A stretch of 64,000 bases of DNA from Polynucleobacter sp. 78F-HAINBA (GTDB lineage Bacteria; Pseudomonadota; Gammaproteobacteria; Burkholderiales; Burkholderiaceae): contig NZ_JACVOQ010000004.1 of NCBI RefSeq assembly GCF_018882325.1, positions 1 to 64,000 of the forward strand, in the 5' to 3' direction. Numbering within the stretch: the stretch's first letter is position 1; every line of letters starts with the position of its first letter. The notes beneath the pieces are model-generated. The model had not been told where the DNA came from. It saw only the letters and a list, made by a program, of their open reading frames with translations, and ran no database searches. Shown one piece after another: positions 59,559-64,000 of the stretch. A program made the translations under genes and the position numbers.

Positions 59559-59717
59559 ATGCCATTTAACAACCTACACTCCATCACCAACTACAAAGCA
59601 ACTTCAACAGAGATGATTGAGGAATATCGACGCCAATCTGCGCTAGCGTCATCCGTAGATCGCGCCGATATCGATTTAATGAATTTTCTAGACCAAATCC
59701 TTCTGGATGCTGAATAA
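59559..59717 (+). CDS. Small hypothetical protein, 52 residues
   Basis: An ORF from ATG at 59559 to TAA at 59717. The product is polar with a likely helical middle (E-M-I-E-E-Y-R-R-Q) and an acidic, leucine-rich end (M-N-F-L-D-Q-I-L-L-D-A-E). I do not recognise it. It has no hydrophobic segment or cysteines. The ribosome binding site is weak. It lies between ung and the toxin-like gene and could be a genuine small gene or chance. Confidence 0.4.
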   Translation: MPFNNLHSITNYKATSTEMIEEYRRQSALASSVDRADIDLMNFLDQILLDAE

Positions 59718-59734
59718 GGATGTCTTAGTCTGAA

Positions 59735-59751
59735 TCATCTCATTGAGATGA
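59735..59751. terminator. Weak hairpin between the 52-residue ORF and the AbiEii-like gene
   Basis: TCATCTC and GAGATGA are perfect 7-bp arms with an ATT loop. No T-run follows on either strand, so termination would be inefficient or depend on Rho. Confidence 0.35.
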
Positions 59752-59757
59752 CCTTAG

Positions 59758-60432
59758 TCAGTCATGCTTCAAGCCCCCTAAGAAACCTGTTACTCGCTCT
59801 ACCGCTTCGTCATAACTAGGGCTATAGTTCAAAACATTAATTTCATTAAATTGGGGCTTTAGTACATGAGCCCTACTTTGGATTTGTTTAATAAATTGAT
59901 CAGCATGTCTCAACAAAAAATGTTTAGCGACTCGCAATTCTTGGGGCTCTCGCTCAATTACTAGTGACAGATCAAATAAATCTCGAGCCGCCGCCCTATC
60001 CCCTCTGTGCCAAAGTTTTTTTGCCACAATTTCTACAGCAGTCTCAACACGAATGGTGTCGCCAAAAATATTCCACATTTCAAATCCAGGCTTAGTGAGA
60101 TTAGGGGATGCCACGAAATCAATTTCCCCCTCTGGACGAATTAACTTGACATAGGAGTTTTGGTCTTCGACATATTGTGAAGAAATATCAGCAGCAACAT
60201 CACTCAGTCTTGGAGTGACAAAACCCAGATACTGGGGATCAGGAACAAAAATATCAATATCCTTGCTGAGCCGATGCTGATAGCGCAACATCAGAACAGT
60301 TCCTCCCCCGAATGTCCAAAAGGGGTCAGCCATTCCATACTTTTTAATTTCGGCAATGATTCGAAGTGCATGGGGAAATAACTCTTTCCAAACACCATCA
60401 GGCAGATCACGTCCGTGAATTGATTTAATCAT
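59758..60432 (-). CDS. Nucleotidyltransferase, AbiEii/AbiGii toxin family
   Basis: A 224-residue MNT-fold protein. The catalytic pattern is F-G-G-G-T-V-L (Gly42-Gly44) followed by Asp58 and Asp60 in S-K-D-I-D-I-F-V. A later R-x-E-T-A-V-E-I-V-A-K-K-L-W-H-R-G-D-R-A-A-A-R-D-x-F-D-L segment is typical of DUF1814/AbiEii. Members transfer nucleotides (in some cases to tRNA) and act as toxins in abortive-infection or TA systems. It follows its XRE partner by 6 bases. Whether it is toxic cannot be judged from sequence. Confidence 0.82.
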   Translation of the reverse strand: MIKSIHGRDLPDGVWKELFPHALRIIAEIKKYGMADPFWTFGGGTVLMLRYQHRLSKDIDIFVPDPQYLGFVTPRLSDVAADISSQYVEDQNSYVKLIRPEGEIDFVASPNLTKPGFEMWNIFGDTIRVETAVEIVAKKLWHRGDRAAARDLFDLSLVIEREPQELRVAKHFLLRHADQFIKQIQSRAHVLKPQFNEINVLNYSPSYDEAVERVTGFLGGLKHD

Positions 60433-60438
60433 TTAGCA

Positions 60439-60921
60439 TTACTGCCAAGCCATTCTTGGCGAGTGCATTTCATGAGCCCAACGATCAATATTTTTCCATA
60501 TGCTCTTTGGGGAGATATTACTTGCTTTCGCTGCCTCCTCAACTGCCAAAACAATTAGAGGTAATGGGGCCTCATCAAGCAAGGAAGCTATGTAGGGAAA
60601 GATGGGTTCTGGAATTTTTCCTGACACCAATGATTTTGCTAACTGTGAGGCAGTTAATTTATTTTTGTAACTCACGCTAGCAGTTTGGCCGGCTGCCTCT
60701 AGTGCATATTGCTTTTTATGCCGCCCCTGCATTGAAACGTCGATCCCAAGTAACCCGAGTAGAGCTAATAATTTGGCAGCCCCTAAATCCTTTAGAGTGC
60801 CATTTTCTAAATGAAGAATGGTTGATCTGGACAAATTGGATAGCTTGGCTAAGCGTTCTTGAGTCAAACCAAGAACAACTCTGCGATTTGCTACCTGCAG
60901 TCCAATTTCACGTAAATTCAT
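60439..60921 (-). CDS. XRE-family helix-turn-helix protein, putative antitoxin
   Basis: A 160-residue protein with an N-terminal HTH (about residues 6-58; L-T-Q-E-R-L-A-K-L-S and S-R-S-T-I-L-H-L-E-N are the two helices). The C-terminal helical part (about 90-155) probably binds the partner protein. It is the first gene of a two-gene minus-strand operon with the AbiEii-like gene. The classic AbiEi antitoxin is a different wHTH protein, so this is a non-standard antitoxin pairing. A 22-bp palindrome lies 30 bases upstream. Confidence 0.78.
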   Translation of the reverse strand: MNLREIGLQVANRRVVLGLTQERLAKLSNLSRSTILHLENGTLKDLGAAKLLALLGLLGIDVSMQGRHKKQYALEAAGQTASVSYKNKLTASQLAKSLVSGKIPEPIFPYIASLLDEAPLPLIVLAVEEAAKASNISPKSIWKNIDRWAHEMHSPRMAWQ

Positions 60922-60950
60922 AGTATGTATTGTGCCACAAACCCATGAAA

Positions 60951-60972
60951 AATGTGTAATATATTACACATT
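60951..60972. promoter_or_regulatory. 22-bp perfect palindrome at the promoter of the XRE/AbiEii-like operon
   Basis: AATGTGTAAT-AT-ATTACACATT reads the same on both strands. It lies 30 bases upstream of the XRE start and includes a TATATT -10-like box on the minus strand. A weak TTTACC box sits 16 bases further upstream. It is very likely the operator for self-repression by the XRE protein. Confidence 0.75.
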
Positions 60973-61022
60973 AAATAGGGGTAAATTTTGATGCGCTAAA
61001 GCCAATAGCAGCATGTTTCGTC

Positions 61023-61322
61023 TTATTTATCTGCGCTCGCGTATAAAAACCCCGCCAGACAAGAAGCCCCTATGGCACTGAGCCACTCCAGGATCTGTCC
61101 AGATTGAAACAAATCTGCAAATTGCCCCACATAGGAGCTGGCTAGGGCAGCAAAAAAGCCAATCAAGGCCGCCATGAGGAATTTTTTGGCTTGAGGCTTA
61201 GATCGACGTTCCCTTGGGTAAAAGACCAGGACAAATACACCCGTTAAGCCGCCGATCACTAGAAAAGCTAAAAACCCCATCACCACCCCCATTGTTGCTG
61301 CCATCAAATCTATAATCACCAT
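61023..61322 (-). CDS. Small membrane protein of unknown function
   Basis: A 99-residue product from the ATG at 61322 (a 108-residue form from 61349 overlaps hemA). It has three hydrophobic stretches (about residues 6-32, 46-62 and 78-96) and a basic cytosolic loop rich in Arg and Lys (R-E-R-R-S-K). I do not recognise it. Its start lies one base from the divergent hemA ATG, so each promoter must lie inside the other gene. A shorter version from an internal ATG is possible. Confidence 0.6.
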   Translation of the reverse strand: MVIIDLMAATMGVVMGFLAFLVIGGLTGVFVLVFYPRERRSKPQAKKFLMAALIGFFAALASSYVGQFADLFQSGQILEWLSAIGASCLAGFLYASADK

Positions 61323-61323
61323 T

Positions 61324-62640
61324 ATGAAGTTGTTGACACTCGGCATCAATCATCACACAGCGCCGGTCGCCATTCGGGAAAAGGTCGCCTTTGACCCTGA
61401 ATTTCTTCAAGAAGCGTTGCACGATCTTCGCCAACATCTGGTTGGCGCGAATCAGGCCGGCCTGCCGGAAGCCACAATTTTGTCGACCTGCAATCGCACT
61501 GAGGTTTATTGCGCCGCTAATGATGCCGATGCAGCCAGTCTTTTGCATGAAGCTACTTTTGATTGGTTAGCAAAAACTCAACAAGTTGCTCCCAGCAGTT
61601 TGGAGCCGCATATCTATTCACTACCGCAATCGGATGCGGTACGTCATGCTTTTAGAGTTGCCTGTGGATTAGATTCCATGGTGATTGGTGAAACCCAAAT
61701 CTTGGGTCAAATGAAAGATGCTGTGCGCACTGCAAATGATGCAGGCGTCCTCGGTACTTATCTCAACCAACTCTTTCAGAAAACCTTTGCTGTTGCAAAA
61801 GAAGTTCGTGGCTCCACAGAAATTGGCGCCCATTCGATTTCGATGGCGGCTGCGTCCGTTCGACTAGCTGAACGTATTTTTGAAAGCATTGCCGAGCAAC
61901 GTGTTCTGTTTATCGGCGCCGGTGACATGATCACTTTGTGTGCAACCCATTTCGTTGCACGCAAACCTAAGGCTGTTGCCATTGCTAATCGCACCATCGA
62001 GCGTGGACAAGAATTAGCAGACTCGATATCGATTCAAGATGTTGAAGCAGAATCATTCAAGCTTTCCGAGCTTCCCTCACGTCTTCATGAATTTGACATC
62101 ATCGTTTCAAGCACCGCATCCTCACTGCCGATCATTGGCTTAGGTATGGTAGAGAGCGCCCTGAAACAACGTCGCCATAAACCCATGGTGATGATTGACT
62201 TAGCGGTACCTCGTGATTTTGAGCCAGAGATTGCTCGCTTAAATGACATTTATCTTTATACAGTCGATGATTTAGGCGTGATGATTCAGACTGGCGCTTC
62301 TTTGCGTCAAGCCGCTGTGAGTCAAGCCGAAGCAATCATTGAAGATCGTGTTGGTAATTTTATGCACTGGATGCAGGGCCGGAAAACCGTTCCACTCATT
62401 CAAGACATCCAACAACAAGGTGAACACCTAAGGCAGTTAGAGTTGGATCGCGCCATGAAACGATTAATGCGCGGTGAAGACCCCCAAGAAGTGCTCAATG
62501 CAATGGCACAGGGCTTAACCAATAAGTTCTTACATGGCTCATTGCATGCTTTACAACACTCTAACGGCGCTGAGCGTGACGCCCTGATTAAGTTGCTTCC
62601 TAAATTATTCGCCTCGCACTCCAAGCCAGAAGACCATTAG
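61324..62640 (+). CDS. hemA: Glutamyl-tRNA reductase
   Basis: A 438-residue NADPH enzyme that makes glutamate-1-semialdehyde from glutamyl-tRNA, the first step of C5 heme synthesis. The start [11 protein letters not shown] and catalytic Cys56 in S-T-C-N-R-T-E are clear. The NADPH domain has L-F-I-G-A-G-D-M-I and the dimerisation domain is C-terminal. It is followed directly by prfA with no gap, the usual hemA-prfA-prmC order. Confidence 0.97.
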   Translation: MKLLTLGINHHTAPVAIREKVAFDPEFLQEALHDLRQHLVGANQAGLPEATILSTCNRTEVYCAANDADAASLLHEATFDWLAKTQQVAPSSLEPHIYSLPQSDAVRHAFRVACGLDSMVIGETQILGQMKDAVRTANDAGVLGTYLNQLFQKTFAVAKEVRGSTEIGAHSISMAAASVRLAERIFESIAEQRVLFIGAGDMITLCATHFVARKPKAVAIANRTIERGQELADSISIQDVEAESFKLSELPSRLHEFDIIVSSTASSLPIIGLGMVESALKQRRHKPMVMIDLAVPRDFEPEIARLNDIYLYTVDDLGVMIQTGASLRQAAVSQAEAIIEDRVGNFMHWMQGRKTVPLIQDIQQQGEHLRQLELDRAMKRLMRGEDPQEVLNAMAQGLTNKFLHGSLHALQHSNGAERDALIKLLPKLFASHSKPEDH

Positions 62641-63720
62641 ATGAAGCCCAGCATGCGGGCTAAGCTAGACCACCTAGACACGCGCTTAGCCGAACTCAAC
62701 TCCCTATTAACTACCGAAGAGTCCACCAAAGACATGGACAACTATCGGAAGCTCACACGCGAGCATTCGGATATTGCAATGGTAGTGGAGCAATTTGGCT
62801 TATACAAACAGGCTGAGGCCGACGCACAAGCCGCAGAAGAGATGCGCAAAGATCCTGAGATGAAGGACTTTGCTGATGAAGAACAAAAGCAAGCTCAAGC
62901 CACAATGGAAGAGCTTGAAGGCGTCCTACAAAAACTCTTGCTACCAAAAGATATTAACGATGAACGTAATGTCTTTTTAGAAATTCGTGCGGGTACTGGT
63001 GGTGATGAGAGTGCACTCTTTGCAGGCGACTTACTTCGTATGTATACGCGCTTTGCAGAGCGCCAGGGCTGGAAAGTAGAAGTTGTGAATGCTGCCGAAT
63101 CTGATCTTGGTGGATATAAGGAAGTCGTTCTACGCTTAGTAGGTCAATCCGTTTACTCTCGCCTCAAATTTGAATCAGGTGGTCACCGTGTGCAACGTGT
63201 GCCCCAAACAGAAACTCAGGGTCGTATACATACATCAGCCTGCACAGTGGCCGTGATGCCTGAGGCAGATGAGTTAGAAGCAGTCAAGATTAATCCTGCT
63301 GAACTACGCATTGATACTTTTAGAGCTTCAGGCGCTGGTGGTCAGCACATCAATAAAACAGACTCTGCAGTTCGAATTACGCACCTACCTACAGGCACAG
63401 TAGTTGAGTGTCAGGATGACCGTAGCCAACACCGCAACCGCGAGCAAGCGATGAAGGTGCTGGTCTCACGCATCATGGATGCACGTGAACGTGAAAAGCA
63501 TCAACTTGAGGCGCAAACCAGAAAGTCGTTAATTGGCTCAGGCGATCGCAGTGACCGTATTCGTACTTATAACTTTCCGCAGGGTCGTATTACTGATCAT
63601 CGTATTAATCTAACGCTCTATAAGATTGATGCCATGATGGATGGCGATCTCGATGACCTCTGTAATGCTCTAGCGTCCGAGCATCAAGCAGAGCTGCTTG
63701 CAGCGCTTGGCGACAGTTAA
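62641..63720 (+). CDS. prfA: Peptide chain release factor 1
   Basis: A 359-residue class I release factor for UAA and UAG codons. The G-G-Q motif is at residues 233-235. The stop-codon recognition P-x-T is Pro188-Gln189-Thr190, with glutamine in the middle where alanine or valine is usual. The loop [11 protein letters not shown] and the helix-rich N-terminal domain are normal. Start follows the hemA TAG directly, so the two are coupled. Confidence 0.97.
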   Translation: MKPSMRAKLDHLDTRLAELNSLLTTEESTKDMDNYRKLTREHSDIAMVVEQFGLYKQAEADAQAAEEMRKDPEMKDFADEEQKQAQATMEELEGVLQKLLLPKDINDERNVFLEIRAGTGGDESALFAGDLLRMYTRFAERQGWKVEVVNAAESDLGGYKEVVLRLVGQSVYSRLKFESGGHRVQRVPQTETQGRIHTSACTVAVMPEADELEAVKINPAELRIDTFRASGAGGQHINKTDSAVRITHLPTGTVVECQDDRSQHRNREQAMKVLVSRIMDAREREKHQLEAQTRKSLIGSGDRSDRIRTYNFPQGRITDHRINLTLYKIDAMMDGDLDDLCNALASEHQAELLAALGDS

Positions 63721-63730
63721 TACCAGTAGG

Positions 63731-64000
63731 ATGAGTTTCAGCCAGTCTTTACGCGAATTAATTAGCAACTGCACATTGCCAGCCAATGAAGCGCGGATAT
63801 TGCTGGCCCATTTACTAGAGAAGCACTGCCAACTCCCACGCTCTGCCCTCCTATCACGCGACGATATGAGCCTCAATGAACAGGCTTTTCAGGAATGGGA
63901 GAACCTAGTCTCAAGAAGAGCAAATGGTGAGCCCATCGCCTACATATTAGGCAAGAAGGGCTTTCATAATATTGAGTTACAGGTTGGCCCTGGAGTACTT
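63731..64000 (+). CDS. prmC: Peptide chain release factor N5-glutamine methyltransferase (partial, N-terminal)
   Basis: The first 90 codons of prmC run off the window. The N-terminal helical domain contains A-R-I-L-L-A-H-L-L, and G-E-P-I-A-Y-I-L-G-K-K-G-F is a diagnostic PrmC segment just before the SAM domain. PrmC methylates the glutamine of the GGQ motif of PrfA, encoded just upstream. The ATG at 63731 has AGTAGG nearby as a weak ribosome site. Confidence 0.92.
   Translation, partial: MSFSQSLRELISNCTLPANEARILLAHLLEKHCQLPRSALLSRDDMSLNEQAFQEWENLVSRRANGEPIAYILGKKGFHNIELQVGPGVL

Noticed and set aside
1..64000. CRISPR arrays, tRNA or rRNA genes, prophage genes
   Set aside because: No regularly spaced repeats, tRNA-like cloverleaf or rRNA sequence was noticed by eye; a dedicated scan (tRNAscan, Infernal) would be needed to be certain.

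Overview
The window looks like a chromosomal segment of a free-living betaproteobacterium of the Burkholderiales, most probably Polynucleobacter or a close relative. The grounds are gene order (a dcw cell-division cluster followed by ftsZ, peroxiredoxin, lpxC, dciA and secA, then argJ, a DUF815 ATPase, mutT, zapD, coaE and pil genes), moderate GC content and very tight packing. That genus-level call is recognition, not a database result. No rRNA, tRNA, CRISPR array or prophage was seen. No gene-free stretch exceeds 300 bases.

Layout. 1-127 is the right end of an IS3-family insertion sequence, cut by the window edge. 169-4294 holds panE, a sodium:solute symporter, an orphan squalene/phytoene synthase and ogt. 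4412-9737 is a plus-strand run: a CorC/HlyC-type membrane protein, three type IV pilus/type II secretion genes in shortened form, coaE and zapD. 9734-12271 (minus) holds mutT, a DUF815 ATPase and argJ. 12310-16499 (minus) is a five-gene operon for a tungsten-type aldehyde:ferredoxin oxidoreductase with its polyferredoxin, FAD reductase, a MoaD-like protein and a small unknown protein. It sits between argJ and secA, which are usually neighbours, so it looks like a cargo insertion.

16663-39021 holds secA, dciA (plus strand), lpxC and a peroxiredoxin, then the complete dcw cluster read leftward: mraZ, rsmH, ftsL, ftsI, murE, murF, mraY, murD, ftsW, murG, murC, ddl, ftsQ, ftsA, ftsZ. Most junctions are 4-base stop/start overlaps, so this is one long transcription unit. 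It makes the lipid II precursor and the divisome. Its promoter, at 39049-39077, is overlapped by three 10-bp-spaced MraZ boxes.

39293-45567 holds coq7, bioB, the divergent bioAFD operon and an M20 amidohydrolase. 45589-48062 holds an enoyl-CoA hydratase, mltA, a 37-residue membrane ORF missed by length cut-offs, and apaG. 48094-52736 is rpe-trpEGDC. 52733-53769 is a divergent pair, a membrane protein and a winged-helix regulator. 53833-59520 holds ychF, a UbiH-type hydroxylase, dsbC, an M61 peptidase and ung. 59559-60921 holds a 52-residue ORF and an XRE/AbiEii-type toxin-antitoxin-like pair with a perfect 22-bp palindrome at its promoter. 61023-64000 holds a small membrane protein, hemA, prfA and the start of prmC.

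The most noteworthy points are the AOR operon and its two Gly-Gly-ended small proteins, an SOS-box-like palindrome with no evident target gene between coq7 and mraZ, the TA-like module and its operator, the shortened pilB/pilD genes, and two unlisted small ORFs.
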